From contig JAHRFD010000017.1 of NCBI GenBank assembly GCA_020882975.1, forward strand, positions 60,307-124,306: a DNA stretch of 64,000 nucleotides, given 5' to 3'. The number at the start of each line of letters is the position of its first letter. Positions within the stretch are counted from its first letter, which is position 1. Both the position numbers and the translations under genes were made by a program. This stretch comes from Microcoleus sp. EPA2. Lineage in GTDB: Bacteria; Cyanobacteriota; Cyanobacteriia; Cyanobacteriales; Microcoleaceae. This document shows, piece after piece, positions 19,167 through 28,847 of the stretch. The notes beneath the pieces were generated by a model that saw only the letters and a list, made by a program, of their open reading frames with translations, ran no database searches and was not told where the DNA came from.

Positions 19167-19703
19167 TCACGCTGCCCACCGCGCCGAGCGCAGAATTTTC
19201 ACTTGATCTAGCAGTCGGAGCACTTTCTGACCTGGTTCGCCTAACATCCATTCTCCTCTGAGAAATGGCATCATACCGTCTGGTGCATTGTTCTGGGAGT
19301 GCAGTTGCTCGACATCGAGCCAGTCCATCCCCACAATTCGATCGACTGCTAATCCCAAAATCGTATCTTGGTCTTCTACAGCTACGATCGGAATTTCCTG
19401 TCTGTCGGTATTCAGAGGTGTTTGGTCTCCCAGAAATTGGCCCAAGTCTGCCACCCAAATGACACGCCCTCTCATGTTTAGCGTACCTAAAAGCAAGGAA
19501 GAAACGTTAGGAATTGGTGTCATGCGGTCTGGGGAGGGGGATAGTACCTCTCTAATCCCTGTCGCTGGCAGCGCGAACTCATTGCCCGAAGGTACATAAA
19601 ACCGCAGGTGCAGCTCGCCTTCGGGAGTTTCTAGTTCTTGGAATTCGGGAGCATGATCGATACCTAGTCCTGGTAATATGAAGTCTGGGCCGCCACTAAT
19701 CAT
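19167..19703 (-). CDS. hmpC: CheW-like adaptor
   Basis: A 178-residue single-domain CheW protein that couples the receptor to the CheA kinase. The core is typical: ALPATGIREVL, LLLGTLNMRGRVIWVADLG, ILGLAVDRIVGMDWL. It has about 25 extra residues at the N-terminus before the CheW fold. It is the second gene of the minus-strand hmp cluster; 303 bp upstream is hmpA and 116 bp downstream hmpD. The usual CheY-like partner is not between it and hmpA. Confidence 0.93.
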   Translation of the reverse strand: MISGGPDFILPGLGIDHAPEFQELETPEGELHLRFYVPSGNEFALPATGIREVLSPSPDRMTPIPNVSSLLLGTLNMRGRVIWVADLGQFLGDQTPLNTDRQEIPIVAVEDQDTILGLAVDRIVGMDWLDVEQLHSQNNAPDGMMPFLRGEWMLGEPGQKVLRLLDQVKILRSARWAA

Positions 19704-20006
19704 TTTTCTGACACCTGCTTTTCTAGCAAATTATTGAGGGTTCCCGCCAAGCTTGTCCCATCGAAACTTGACATAGCCAAGCTTGACATAACCAAGGCGT
19801 AAATGGCGTGACTGCTGGATGTGTTTGGCAATAGAAGCGCGGACGCCATGAACTACATTAGCTCTGAGGTCTCGCGGTTTTGGTCAATCAGAGAAGGCTT
19901 TGTGTGAAGAAACAAGTATATTATATTTGTACTTTGAGCCTGTGTGGCCCACTTGAGTCGATAAATTCTCTACAGTAGCACCACAGGATTTTTTGGCGAT
20001 TATCTA
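19704..20006. other. Gap where a CheY gene is usually found
   Basis: This 303-bp spacer has no open frame of useful size on either strand. A CheY needs about 360 bp. Two short repeats AAGCTTG(T/A)C are seen at about 19750-19785. No receiver-domain motif could be read in any frame, so if a CheY was here it has been deleted rather than frameshifted. Confidence 0.6.
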
Positions 20007-21218
20007 TTATTTGTTTGATAAATGAGCCTCCACTGTCGCCTCTGGGTAACCAGGACCAACATATTTTTCTACCAGCATTAATAACTCGTTTTCACCAAAA
20101 GGTTTGGTGATGTATTCAGTAGCTCCTGCCATCCGAGCTTGAACCCGATCGATAAATCCGTCAATACCCGTTAACATCACGATGGGTGTCTGTCGGAAAG
20201 CACTAGAACTACGTAGCATAGCGCAAATTTCGTGACCGTCTAGTTCCGGCATGGCAATGTCGCACAAAATTAAATCGGGTTTGAGTTGAAACACTAAACT
20301 CAGGGCTGTGAGGGGACTACTGATGCCCGTAGCTTGGTAGCCATGTTCATTCAAAATCGACTCTACGGTCTTGCGAATCACATTATCATCGTCAATACAG
20401 ACAACTCTGGGAACTTTGGTTTTGGGAGAAGACCATTCTTTTTTGTTGTTAGCGGGGCTAACAGACTCAAAAAATACCTGCACCAATCCCTGCTGCACGA
20501 AGGGGTAAATTGCCTTAGCGACAGTCAACACATCCCGGTTGAGGTAGCGCGCCATTTGGCGGATCGAAGTGCGGCCGTCAGCCCAGCGTTTGAGAGTATT
20601 AAAAGTATTGACAGGTAGGGCGACTTGCAACTCGGTGGGGTCTGAAATCACCGGACATTGGTTGGGCGACTGAATGTGAGGGTGAAACTGTTTCCACTGC
20701 TGCACCTGTTTGACAATTTTCGCCAGCAAGGAGCTAATTTCTAAGCTGGTTAATTGAGGAGCTAAGGCAGAACCCATTTCAAAGGTAAAGGAACCCTGAT
20801 GGAGACTGAGCAAGTCAAATAGGGTTTCGTGGATCATGCTGTGGATAATGTTGCGCCCTTGAGCTGGGGTGAGGATGTGTTGTTCTAGCAGCGCCCACAG
20901 GTAGCCATATTCTGGAGCATTGGTAGATGCCATATAGGGAACTTCGATTTTGTCTAGGGCTTTTTCTGCTTTGTAGCGGCGCAGGTAGTCCCGCAGGCGA
21001 AACAAACTTCCCGCACTCTGGGTAGCGTAAATAATCTGACCGTTGAAGCAGAAAACATACCAGGATTGTCCGGCTGGGGAGCGCGGGGGTGGGTGAGTAC
21101 CTGTGCTGGCACCGATGGAGGAGCTGTAGGCCTCTACGAACAATTCTCCGGTTCGCTGACCTAACTCAATCAGTTGCAGGATGCTGCGGATGTCTATTTC
21201 ACTCAAATTTCCCTGCAT
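20007..21218 (-). CDS. hmpA: PatA-like response regulator
   Basis: 403 residues: an N-terminal PATAN/DUF4388 domain (about 1-260, starting MQGNLSEIDIRSILQLIELG) and a C-terminal receiver (about 275-390) with acidic pair IDDDN, phospho-Asp in LILCDIAMPELDG, TG of VMLTG and Lys of ITKPF. PatA-type regulators (PilG/TaxP1, HmpA, PatA) carry the CheA phosphate to the pilus machinery. It is the first gene of the minus-strand cluster and faces hmpF across 735 bp. There is no DNA-binding domain. Confidence 0.92.
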   Translation of the reverse strand: MQGNLSEIDIRSILQLIELGQRTGELFVEAYSSSIGASTGTHPPPRSPAGQSWYVFCFNGQIIYATQSAGSLFRLRDYLRRYKAEKALDKIEVPYMASTNAPEYGYLWALLEQHILTPAQGRNIIHSMIHETLFDLLSLHQGSFTFEMGSALAPQLTSLEISSLLAKIVKQVQQWKQFHPHIQSPNQCPVISDPTELQVALPVNTFNTLKRWADGRTSIRQMARYLNRDVLTVAKAIYPFVQQGLVQVFFESVSPANNKKEWSSPKTKVPRVVCIDDDNVIRKTVESILNEHGYQATGISSPLTALSLVFQLKPDLILCDIAMPELDGHEICAMLRSSSAFRQTPIVMLTGIDGFIDRVQARMAGATEYITKPFGENELLMLVEKYVGPGYPEATVEAHLSNK

Positions 21219-21953
21219 GGAGCTAAAATTTTCTCCTTAAAACCGTTGGCGTCTGAGTTCAAAAATGCTATTGAGTGGCGGGAACTGATTTTTTTCCCAT
21301 CTAGATTTCTATCGATAACAAACTATTTTGTGACCAATCTTCAAAAAACCATTCACCTCAGCATTTGTTTAGCTGTAGGGTGTTGGTGCTGAATCTCTGT
21401 TTGCTCGCCCCTTGGGAGGAAACAGGCTAAGGCGTTACCCTATTGTGACATACTCCCTCTCTGATTCAGCAGAACCTAATTGAACGCATACATTTGACTC
21501 GGTTAATCTAGGAATGTTACTAAATCTAGTGTGTATGGCATAATCTGAAAAGCAGTAGAGCCAAACATAGAAGGCTGATACCTGCTGTTAAATTTTTTAA
21601 CTTTTGGTGATGGCAGTCTCCGCAGTTTTGCTAATCTTTTTAAGAAAGTGGCATTGATTCTGCCAAGGAGAAGTTGAGAAAGCCCTAAATAAGGCTTGAT
21701 TGACTCTCCTAGTCCAGCATTGCTGTCGCTTGCTGCTAAAGTTGGGAAGGGTTAATCTTTAAAGATTAATACAGATGAGATTAGGGAGAGTTTGGCCCGA
21801 AATTACGCCTGTGGACTGGAAGGAGCTGACTCCCCAGGGTGAAGCAGGAAGTGAAGATTGAGTCTGCTTTGAGTAGATGCGATCGGCTTTCACAGAACAC
21901 GGATACTGCTATCGACAAATTGCGCAAACGACACCAAAGAGAGGACTATCAGC
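21219..21953. promoter_or_regulatory. Divergent hmpA-hmpF promoter region
   Basis: A long 735-bp non-coding stretch between divergent motility genes. One sigma-70-like pair on plus is TTGACT (21494-21499) and TACTAA (21518-21523), spacing 18, though it would give a leader of more than 400 nt. Frames here are short and look random. In filamentous relatives these genes are controlled by alternative sigma factors during hormogonium formation; I cannot place such a box by eye. Confidence 0.4.
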
Positions 21954-23696
21954 GTGCTGTATCTAGCAGAAGTACAAAAACAGAGAAGCGGCTTTGGTCT
22001 CGGTGGCGGTAAGGCTGAACTAAAACTTCTAGCTTGTCAGCGGGGCGAACATAATTGGAGCGCTGTACCTGGAGATGATTTGATTCCAGTGGAGGAAGCT
22101 AATAAGTTTAACGACGGCACCCTGGTGCTGGTGGAGTTAAGCGCTAGCAAGCAGGTGCAGCGAATTCAGGAAGCTGCGCGCCAATTGGTGAGTATTCTCC
22201 AAAATTTCTCGCGCTTACAGGATAAGTTTAAGGATAAGGAAGAGGAAATTGAACAGTGGAAGGCTTCTCTGACGTTTTCGAGTCAGGAACTAAATCGCCG
22301 GGAAATGGAAATGCAAGCCCGCGAAGAGCAGTTGGCTCAAATGGTGGATGAGTTGGAGCGGCTGGAGGCGCAGCGCTCGGAAATTGAAAATACTCGCGAT
22401 GAAGCTCACCGATTGCGGGAAGAAGTCGATCGCTCTCGTGTGGAAATGGAGATGGCTTGGGAACAGTTGCGGGGCGAGCAGCAGCGCGTGGAGCAGCAAC
22501 AGTCTCAGGTTCAGCAAGGGGCGGTGGTAGATGAGGAACAGGCCCGTAGAATTCAGGAGTTAATGAATAAGCTTTCGGGGGCGATTGCTTCGGCTCAAGG
22601 GGTGCGGGAACAATTGAATCAGTCTTTTGGTGTCGTCGGGGCTCAACAGGCAATTTTGGATTTACACTGGCAGCAGTTGGAGCAACAACGGGCAAATGCT
22701 CAGCAGCAGCAAGCAGAGGTCGATCGCCAACTTCCCCATATCCAACACCGCTGGGAACAGTGGTATCAAGCTGCGGATGCTGTGACGCAAGCCAAGGTGG
22801 AGAGCAAGGGCCTGCAAAGTACGTTGAGTGCCAAGGAAGAACAGTTTCAGTTGTTGTCTGCCCAGGTGAGGGTTCTGGAGGCTCTAACGAGACAAGTTTC
22901 CGGTATGGCTCAAGGTTTTGGGGCTGTGGCTACAGAGCAGCAAGTGGATGTGCAAGCTCTGGAGAAAATGTCGATAGATGAGTTGCAGGGGCTAGTTCAA
23001 AACTTGCAACAGGATTTGGAAAAGGTGTTTCGGTTTGTTAACGATCAAGAGGAGGAGTTGACTCTCCAGCAGCAGACTATCGAGGAATTGCAAGCGAAAA
23101 TTCAAGCTGCTAACGAGTACGATCGCATGGGGCTGGAAAATGAAATGGCCGATGAGCTAGAAAGTTATCAGATGTTGAATGAAACTCTGGTGGGACAACG
23201 ACTGCGCTTGCAGGAACGGGAGAGTATTTTGAAGCAACATCAGGCGGTGCTTTGGAAACGCTTGGGTACTGCTAATCCAGCATCGCGAGAGGGAGAGATT
23301 GATTTGGGGCCGATCGTGGCACAATTGGAAAGTCAGCGCCAGCAGCAGCAGCAAGATTTACAGAAACTGGAGCAGGAAATTCAGCAGTTGCGAGAAGCAT
23401 TAGCTCAAAATGATGGCAATGTCAACCGCCAAACTGGGGAACTGGAGGGTCAACGTCAGGAAATTAAACAGTTGGAGCAGAATTTGTTTAATCTCAAAAG
23501 TGCTGTGGCGGAACTCTGGGGCAGGGTGAATGTTTATCAAGAAATGTTGCAGCCGGTGCAGGATAATTTGAGTGGGCTGCGTCAAAAGTTGGAATCTGTG
23601 GGGGGGGAACTCGATCGCCTTGAGCAAACTGGAGAACAACAAGATCGGACGATTTCTCAGTTACAACAGGTGATTTCGGGTTTGATTAGTGGGTAA
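21954..23696 (+). CDS. hmpF: Coiled-coil motility protein HmpF
   Basis: 580 residues, beginning MLYLAEVQKQRSGFGLGGGK, the start I associate with HmpF of filamentous cyanobacteria, where it localises at cell poles and activates the type IV pilus motors. After about 80 ordered residues, almost the whole protein is long heptad coiled coil rich in Gln, Glu and Leu (about 85-575). Start is GTG at 21954 after GAGAGGA; no membrane segment. Divergent from hmpA, as in Nostoc-type hmp loci. It may be terminated by the 23753-23773 hairpin. Confidence 0.9.
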   Translation: MLYLAEVQKQRSGFGLGGGKAELKLLACQRGEHNWSAVPGDDLIPVEEANKFNDGTLVLVELSASKQVQRIQEAARQLVSILQNFSRLQDKFKDKEEEIEQWKASLTFSSQELNRREMEMQAREEQLAQMVDELERLEAQRSEIENTRDEAHRLREEVDRSRVEMEMAWEQLRGEQQRVEQQQSQVQQGAVVDEEQARRIQELMNKLSGAIASAQGVREQLNQSFGVVGAQQAILDLHWQQLEQQRANAQQQQAEVDRQLPHIQHRWEQWYQAADAVTQAKVESKGLQSTLSAKEEQFQLLSAQVRVLEALTRQVSGMAQGFGAVATEQQVDVQALEKMSIDELQGLVQNLQQDLEKVFRFVNDQEEELTLQQQTIEELQAKIQAANEYDRMGLENEMADELESYQMLNETLVGQRLRLQERESILKQHQAVLWKRLGTANPASREGEIDLGPIVAQLESQRQQQQQDLQKLEQEIQQLREALAQNDGNVNRQTGELEGQRQEIKQLEQNLFNLKSAVAELWGRVNVYQEMLQPVQDNLSGLRQKLESVGGELDRLEQTGEQQDRTISQLQQVISGLISG

Positions 23697-23726
23697 AAAG
23701 ATAGTAGATATATCCCCGACTTTTTC

Positions 23727-23806
23727 AATAGACCTCTGACATAATTATTGTGGAACAGGCAGGATGCCTGTTCTTGACTGTCTTTTTAGGAGATGTCTAT
23801 TAGGCT
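23727..23806 (+). repeat. Small inverted-repeat element with GAACAGGCA hairpin
   Basis: The central palindrome GAACAGGCA-gga-TGCCTGTTC (23753-23773) sits inside imperfect terminal inverted repeats AATAGACCTCT and AGATGTCTATT, about 80 bp apart. A TCTTTTTAGG stretch follows the hairpin, so it could also stop hmpF transcription. Confidence 0.55.
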
Positions 23807-23813
23807 TGTTTGA

Positions 23814-23912
23814 TATCAATTCCGGTTGTATCGGAATGATTTAACCACGAAGGCGCTAAGGACGCGAAGGAAGAGAAGAGAGAGTTTAATACAGGACGAT
23901 GAAGAGAGGATT
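23814..23912 (+). repeat. Dispersed 99-bp repeat, copy 2
   Basis: Near copy of 944-1042, in the same orientation, with about three substitutions. It lies in the 362-bp hmpF-cofH spacer, after the small element at 23727. The rest of the spacer (to 24058) has short CCTTCGAT tandem repeats at about 24000-24023 and no gene. Confidence 0.8.
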
Positions 23913-24058
23913 TGGTATGACTTTGCCAATTGTGGTGAATTCGCTATCAGACATCAGTCAACTTCTCCTAACATCATGTTTCAACTTCCAATGCTCTATC
24001 CTTCGATCCTTCGATCCTTCGACTAAGTTCAGGGTTCCGCACAAGTAACCGTAAAGGA

Positions 24059-25228
24059 TTAGCAATTAGCCGGACTTGAAATAACACCTATTCCTGCCAA
24101 ACGATCAACCCCTAAAGGCCGATAAATTGTATCTCTTTGTTGATAACTCCGCCCCAAAGAACTAATCGCATTTTGCAAATCTTCGACGGATTGACAACTA
24201 CCACCAACTGCACCAGCCATGGTAGTGATATGTTCTTCCATCAATGTGCCACCGATGTCATTGCAACCCCATTTCAGGGCTTCTGTAGCTCCATCTAAAC
24301 CTAATTTTACCCAACTTGGTTGATGATTGGGAATTAAATTTCCTAAGAAGATTCTGGATACGGCGGTGAGTAATAATGTATCTGCTAAAACTGGTTGATC
24401 GCGGCCGACTCGACTGCGCAAAGGTGCTGGTGCTTGCTGTCCGACAAAGGGTAGTAAGATGAATTCTGTAATGCTAGCTGGATAGTTTTTGTCGATCGCA
24501 CTTTGTTGGAGCGATCGCACTTTTTCTAGATGCAAAACCTGCTGTTCGGCTGTTTCAATATGGCCACAAAGCATGGTACTGGTTGTTGACAATCCCAAAC
24601 TGTGAGCCGTACCCACAATTTCCAGCCAAGTTGCCGCATCTGTTTTTTCCGGGCAAATAATCCGTCGTACTGCATCGTCAAGAATTTCTGCTGCGGTACC
24701 GGGCATGGAACCAACTCCCGCATCTCGTAAAGCCGAAATTACATAGCTGAAACTCAGGCCATCTTCCCTGGCAATAAATTGTATTTCTTGTGGCGAAAAA
24801 GCGTGCAAGTGTAATTGAGGGAACTCATCTTTAATTATTTTCACCAATTGCAGATAATAAGGCAAAGATCGGCCATTGAGTTTGGCGTTAAGATGTAATC
24901 CCCCCTGCATACAAATTTCCGTAGCACCCCGCTGCACTGCGTCTGTAGCTTTTTCCAGGATTTGAACCCTGTCTAACCAAAAAGCGCCCTCATCTTCCTG
25001 ATTGCGGCGGAATGCACAAAAACTGCAATGCTGCTCGCAAATATTGGTGAAATTAATATTGCGATTGATAACATAGGTGACAACATCTCCTGATTGTCGG
25101 CGACGCAGCAAGTCAGCAGTTGTTTGAATCGCAGCTCGCGCATTTGGCTCTGTTTGCTGCAAAAGTACCAAGGCCTCTGCGGTGGAGAGGTTATAACCTT
25201 GTAAAGCGCGATCGAGAATGGCATCCAC
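24059..25228 (-). CDS. cofH: FO synthase subunit 2 (radical SAM)
   Basis: CofH attaches the tyrosine-derived ring to 5-amino-6-ribitylamino uracil; with CofG it makes FO (8-hydroxy-5-deazaflavin), used in cyanobacteria mainly as antenna of DNA photolyase. 389 residues, usual length. The radical SAM cluster is C64-x3-C68-x2-C71 ([11 protein letters not shown]), followed by ATEICMQGG and HAFSPQEI typical of the CofH/MqnC group. The partner cofG is not in this window. It is a single minus-strand gene, separated from the divergent glycosyltransferase by 141 bp. Confidence 0.93.
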   Translation of the reverse strand: MDAILDRALQGYNLSTAEALVLLQQTEPNARAAIQTTADLLRRRQSGDVVTYVINRNINFTNICEQHCSFCAFRRNQEDEGAFWLDRVQILEKATDAVQRGATEICMQGGLHLNAKLNGRSLPYYLQLVKIIKDEFPQLHLHAFSPQEIQFIAREDGLSFSYVISALRDAGVGSMPGTAAEILDDAVRRIICPEKTDAATWLEIVGTAHSLGLSTTSTMLCGHIETAEQQVLHLEKVRSLQQSAIDKNYPASITEFILLPFVGQQAPAPLRSRVGRDQPVLADTLLLTAVSRIFLGNLIPNHQPSWVKLGLDGATEALKWGCNDIGGTLMEEHITTMAGAVGGSCQSVEDLQNAISSLGRSYQQRDTIYRPLGVDRLAGIGVISSPANC

Positions 25229-25369
25229 AGTTTATTTTCCAGCTCAGTTACAAAATCACGACCTAGAATTACAGGCGTTCTTATATTTTAACAAATCAGC
25301 TCTAGACGAAACATATTCTCAAGTCTATAGTCATCGTAAAACATATTTTACTTTCGGAAAACAGGAACT

Positions 25370-26584
25370 ATGAACTTAAATCAAGTAAATCAGCTCTTGC
25401 CAGTACCGACGAACCCTTTGGAAATTCCGGCTGCACCGACTTTAGCTTCAAATTCTGGGACAACAGGGGAACCGCCCATTTATTTTTCCCTGATAATTCC
25501 CACCTACAACGAGTGCCAAAATATCAAAAAGATCGTCGAAAAGCTGAGCCAATTGCTTGATGGTAGCATGGCCGGCGACTACGAGATGATTGTAGTGGAT
25601 GACGACAGCCCCGATCGCACCTGGGAAGTTGCCCTATCCCTGACACCCGACTATCCGCAATTGCGCGTGATGCGACGCGAGCACGAGCGAGGGCTTTCTA
25701 CAGCGGTGATTAGGGGATGGCAAGCCGCCAGAGGTGAGGTTTTGGGCGTAATTGATGCCGACTTGCAACATCCGCCAGAGACGCTGTTGAATCTTTTGGC
25801 AGAGATTAAGCGGGGAGCCGATTTAGCCACTGCTAGTCGCCACGTTGCCGAAGGTGGAGTCAGCGACTGGAGTATGATCCGGCGATTTTTATCGCGGGGA
25901 GCTCAGACTTTGGGATTGGTGATACTACCGGGAGTTGTGGGCAGGGTTTCCGATCCCATGAGTGGCTATTTTATGGTGCGCCGCAGTTGTATTGCTGGTA
26001 AAATGCTCAATCCTGCCGGTTACAAAATTTTGATTGAAGTGCTCGGTAGGGGCGATATCCGCTGGATTGGAGAAGTTGGTTATGTGTTTCAGGAGCGCCA
26101 AGAAGGGGAGAGCAAAGTTACCTGGAAACAGTATATTGAGTATTTGCGACATTTGCTCCGGTTGCGGTTTGCCCGCTGGCCCATGGGCAAGTTTCTACGA
26201 TTTGGTTTAGTCGGTTTCAGCGGGGTGTTTGTGAATATGGCGGCTTTGTACGTGCTGCGAAATTTCTGCAATTTGGAGCTGACTCGCAGTTTGATTTTGG
26301 CTGCGGAATTGGCAATTATTAATAACTTTTTGTGGAACGATCTATGGACTTTTGGGGAAATTTCTAGGCGGCAGCGAGGTCATCGCCAACGCTTGAAACG
26401 GCTGTTGAAGTTTAATACGATTTGCTTGATGGGTTTGATTTTGAATGTGCTGCTGGTGAATGTGATGTTTAATATTTTTGGGATGAATGAATATTTGGCT
26501 AATTTAATTGCGATCGTGGCGGTTACGTTGTGGAATTTCTGGATTAATATGAAGCTGAGTTGGCGGGTGACGGATGTTAATTAA
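25370..26584 (+). CDS. GT2 glycosyltransferase with GtrA membrane domain
   Basis: 404 residues. The N-terminal GT-A domain (about 40-270) is like dolichol-phosphate mannosyltransferase: IIPTYNECQNI, VVDDDSPDRT, and the DxD-containing IDADLQHPPE. The C-terminal part (about 275-400) is GtrA-like with four membrane helices (starts FLRFGLVGFSGVFVNMAALY). Such enzymes load a sugar on polyprenyl phosphate, and GtrA may flip it. The next gene, 118 bp on, is a GT39-like transferase that uses lipid-linked sugar, so the two probably act together. The 36-residue N-terminal tail is probably disordered. Confidence 0.9.
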   Translation: MNLNQVNQLLPVPTNPLEIPAAPTLASNSGTTGEPPIYFSLIIPTYNECQNIKKIVEKLSQLLDGSMAGDYEMIVVDDDSPDRTWEVALSLTPDYPQLRVMRREHERGLSTAVIRGWQAARGEVLGVIDADLQHPPETLLNLLAEIKRGADLATASRHVAEGGVSDWSMIRRFLSRGAQTLGLVILPGVVGRVSDPMSGYFMVRRSCIAGKMLNPAGYKILIEVLGRGDIRWIGEVGYVFQERQEGESKVTWKQYIEYLRHLLRLRFARWPMGKFLRFGLVGFSGVFVNMAALYVLRNFCNLELTRSLILAAELAIINNFLWNDLWTFGEISRRQRGHRQRLKRLLKFNTICLMGLILNVLLVNVMFNIFGMNEYLANLIAIVAVTLWNFWINMKLSWRVTDVN

Positions 26585-26605
26585 AAAATTGGGCATTGGG
26601 AATGG

Positions 26606-26637
26606 TACAACCCCCCCAGCCCCCCCCAAGGGGGGAA
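26606..26637. repeat. C/G-run palindrome
   Basis: A CCCCCCC-AGCCCCCCCCAAGGGGGG palindrome in the 118-bp spacer between the two glycosyltransferases. It is the same family as the repeats inside the SNF2 and GT39 genes. Confidence 0.7.
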
Positions 26638-26701
26638 GGAATTGGGAATTGTTCATGGGGAATTGGTTATTTTCTAATTTCTCCTTCGGATAACAGAATA
26701 C

Positions 26702-28672
26702 ATGATTAGGAATAAACAACTGTTGTTGGTATTATTGTGGATGGCGATCGCCTTGATGTTGCGATTTGCCAATTTGGACTTGAAACCACTGTGGACGGAT
26801 GAGTTTTCCACTTTAGTTTTTAGTTTGGGCAATAGTTTTCGAGGTGTGCCGCTCGATCGGGCGATCGCTCTTTCTAGTTTACTGGAACCACTGCAATGGA
26901 GTCCCACTGCTACCACTGGCGATGTGCTGCATAATTTACTGTTAGAAAGCAATCATCCTCCAGTTTATTTTATGCTGGCTCACTGGTGGATGCGGTTGTT
27001 TGGGCCTTCTGCCGATAGTTTAGTCTGGATTGGGCGATCGCTCCCAGCTTTATTGGGTGTAATTTCCGTTCCAGCTATTTACTTTTTGGGCAAATTTGCG
27101 TTTAATTCTCCTCTAGTTGGTCAATGTGCTGCTGCGATGATGGCAGTTTCTCCCTACGGTATTTATCTCGCTCAAGAAGCTAGACATTACACTTTAGGAA
27201 TTTTATTGGTTATTGCTTCTTTATTTTGCTTAATTTTAAGTATTAAACGCATCCAAGAACAGGCGATAATTCCCCTTTGGACTGTGGCAATATGGTTGAT
27301 ATTTAACTGTTTGGGAATAGCCAGTCACTACTTTTTTGTTTTAACTTTATGTGCCCAAGCCATAGCATTAACGGCTGTAATCACCCAGCAATATAACGAA
27401 AAATTTCATATTTTTTCTCAGATTACAAATTACACTAAAAACCCTACCTCTCCTTTGGGTAAATCTAAAAATATCTGGCGATTATTGGCAGTGGCTAGCG
27501 GTACGGCTGCTGGGGGTTTAATTTGGGTTCCCATATTTTTTTCCAATAAGTATGGCAGTGAATTAACTAATTGGATTGTTAGTGGCGATCGCACTTGGTT
27601 GAATTGGATTAGTCCAATTTTTCAAGCTTTGGCTGGATGGATTACTATGATATCTTTGTTACCCGTAGAATCGTCAAATCTGGCAGTAGTGATTGCATCG
27701 GCGATCGGGATGACTGTCTTTTTTGTATGGGCGCTTCCCCTGCTGTTTGGCGCGATTAAAACTGCTTTAAAAAACCCGGATACTGTTTTAGGTACTCTTA
27801 TTCTTGGCTGGTTTGTAGTTGGAGCAATTTTCTTATTCTTTAGTTTTAAATATATTCTTGAGATTGACCTCACTCGCGGCGCTAGATACAATTTTGTTTA
27901 CTTTCCAGGGGTGATTTTATTGTTAGGAGTAGCCTTGGCACTTATTTTTAACACACATACAGTAAAAAGTCAATGGTTTAATTACGGGGCTATCCAAACT
28001 TCTGGAAAAAAAGCTGTTTTACTAATTTTATTAATGGGTTTGGTGAGTGGTGTTACCGTAAATTCTAATCTCGGTTATCGGAAGTATTACAAGCCAGACC
28101 TTTTGGTGCCAATTATCCGCGAAGTATCACAAGTTCCGGTGTTGATTGCTACTACTCAAAAGACTCATGTGGAAATCGGGGAATTGATGGGTATTGGGTG
28201 GGAAATTAGGAAGAGGGAACAAGCACCCCCCACAACCCCCCCCAAGGCAGGGCTGTTTCATTCTGGTGACAAATCATGGTTTTGTAGGGGTAGCGCCACC
28301 GTGCCTACCCTCTTCATCCACGATTTTGTATGTGTTTCAGAGGTTGGGGCGGGCACGGGGGCACCGCCCCTACAAGAGAATGAAACAGCCCTGCCCCCCT
28401 TGGGGGGCAGAATTCAGAATGGGGCTATTGGGGGAAAGTCGGAAGCATTTGATTCTCCTTTATTTCTTTTGGCTAACCTGAAAAGAGAGACACCGGAAAT
28501 AGCATCTGGGACACTTGAGAAAACACTTAGTCAATTGCAGCGTCCCCTCGATTTATGGTTGGTGAATTTTCGTGCACCTGTGGATTTAAAAGCGCAAGGT
28601 TGTGAGGTGGAATCGCGAAAATTGCCTGCTGTTGATGGGTATGAATATCAAGTTTATCATTGTTCGAGTTAA
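26702..28672 (+). CDS. GT39/PMT-like membrane glycosyltransferase
   Basis: 656 residues with about ten hydrophobic segments from residue 5 to about 470, and the early acidic motif WTDEFSTL of GT-C transferases, followed by HPPVYFMLAHWW. It likely transfers sugar from polyprenyl phosphate outside the membrane, with the preceding GT2-GtrA protein as supplier. Residues about 515-565 are encoded by a foreign 150-bp inverted-repeat element in frame, surrounded by C/G-run repeats; the native protein resumes near FLLANLKRETPE. Since the tail is soluble, the insertion may be tolerated. Substrate cannot be inferred. Confidence 0.85.
   Translation: MIRNKQLLLVLLWMAIALMLRFANLDLKPLWTDEFSTLVFSLGNSFRGVPLDRAIALSSLLEPLQWSPTATTGDVLHNLLLESNHPPVYFMLAHWWMRLFGPSADSLVWIGRSLPALLGVISVPAIYFLGKFAFNSPLVGQCAAAMMAVSPYGIYLAQEARHYTLGILLVIASLFCLILSIKRIQEQAIIPLWTVAIWLIFNCLGIASHYFFVLTLCAQAIALTAVITQQYNEKFHIFSQITNYTKNPTSPLGKSKNIWRLLAVASGTAAGGLIWVPIFFSNKYGSELTNWIVSGDRTWLNWISPIFQALAGWITMISLLPVESSNLAVVIASAIGMTVFFVWALPLLFGAIKTALKNPDTVLGTLILGWFVVGAIFLFFSFKYILEIDLTRGARYNFVYFPGVILLLGVALALIFNTHTVKSQWFNYGAIQTSGKKAVLLILLMGLVSGVTVNSNLGYRKYYKPDLLVPIIREVSQVPVLIATTQKTHVEIGELMGIGWEIRKREQAPPTTPPKAGLFHSGDKSWFCRGSATVPTLFIHDFVCVSEVGAGTGAPPLQENETALPPLGGRIQNGAIGGKSEAFDSPLFLLANLKRETPEIASGTLEKTLSQLQRPLDLWLVNFRAPVDLKAQGCEVESRKLPAVDGYEYQVYHCSS
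28246..28395 (+). mobile_element. 150-bp MITE-like insertion within the GT39 gene
   Basis: Perfect 19-bp terminal inverted repeats GGCAGGGCTGTTTCATTCT and AGAATGAAACAGCCCTGCC bound the element. Within it is a second inverted pair (TTGTAGGGG...GCACCGTGCC type against GGCACGGGGGCACCGCCCCTACAA). The target is a C-run/G-run palindrome (CCCCCCAAGG / CCCCTTGGGG). Length is exactly 50 codons without stop, so the host gene stays open. Confidence 0.88.
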
Positions 28673-28685
28673 GAAGGAAGAAGTC

Positions 28686-28794
28686 ATATCAAATCCGGTA
28701 GCATCTGAATTATTCATATCTCTATTCTCTCCCTCTGTGTCCTCTGTGTTCTAGTAAGGTTAAATCATTCCAATACAACCGGAAACGATATCAC
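28686..28794 (-). repeat. Dispersed repeat family, third copy
   Basis: Ends TATCAAATCCGGTAGCATCTGAATTATT and a reverse-complement version of CCGGTTGTATTGGAATGATTTAACC face each other across about 100 bp, giving imperfect terminal inverted repeats. The core differs from 944-1042 (CTCTCCCTCTGTGTCCTCTGTG). It fills the spacer between GT39 and tilS. Confidence 0.65.
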
Positions 28795-28847
28795 CCCCAA
28801 AGGGTGGAAATTCAGGAAGCAGGTTTTAAGGCGCGATGTCTAATGTG

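Noticed and set aside
19066..19458. 130-residue ORF overlapping hmpC
   Set aside because: Out-of-frame shadow ending in translated TTTTAGA repeats.
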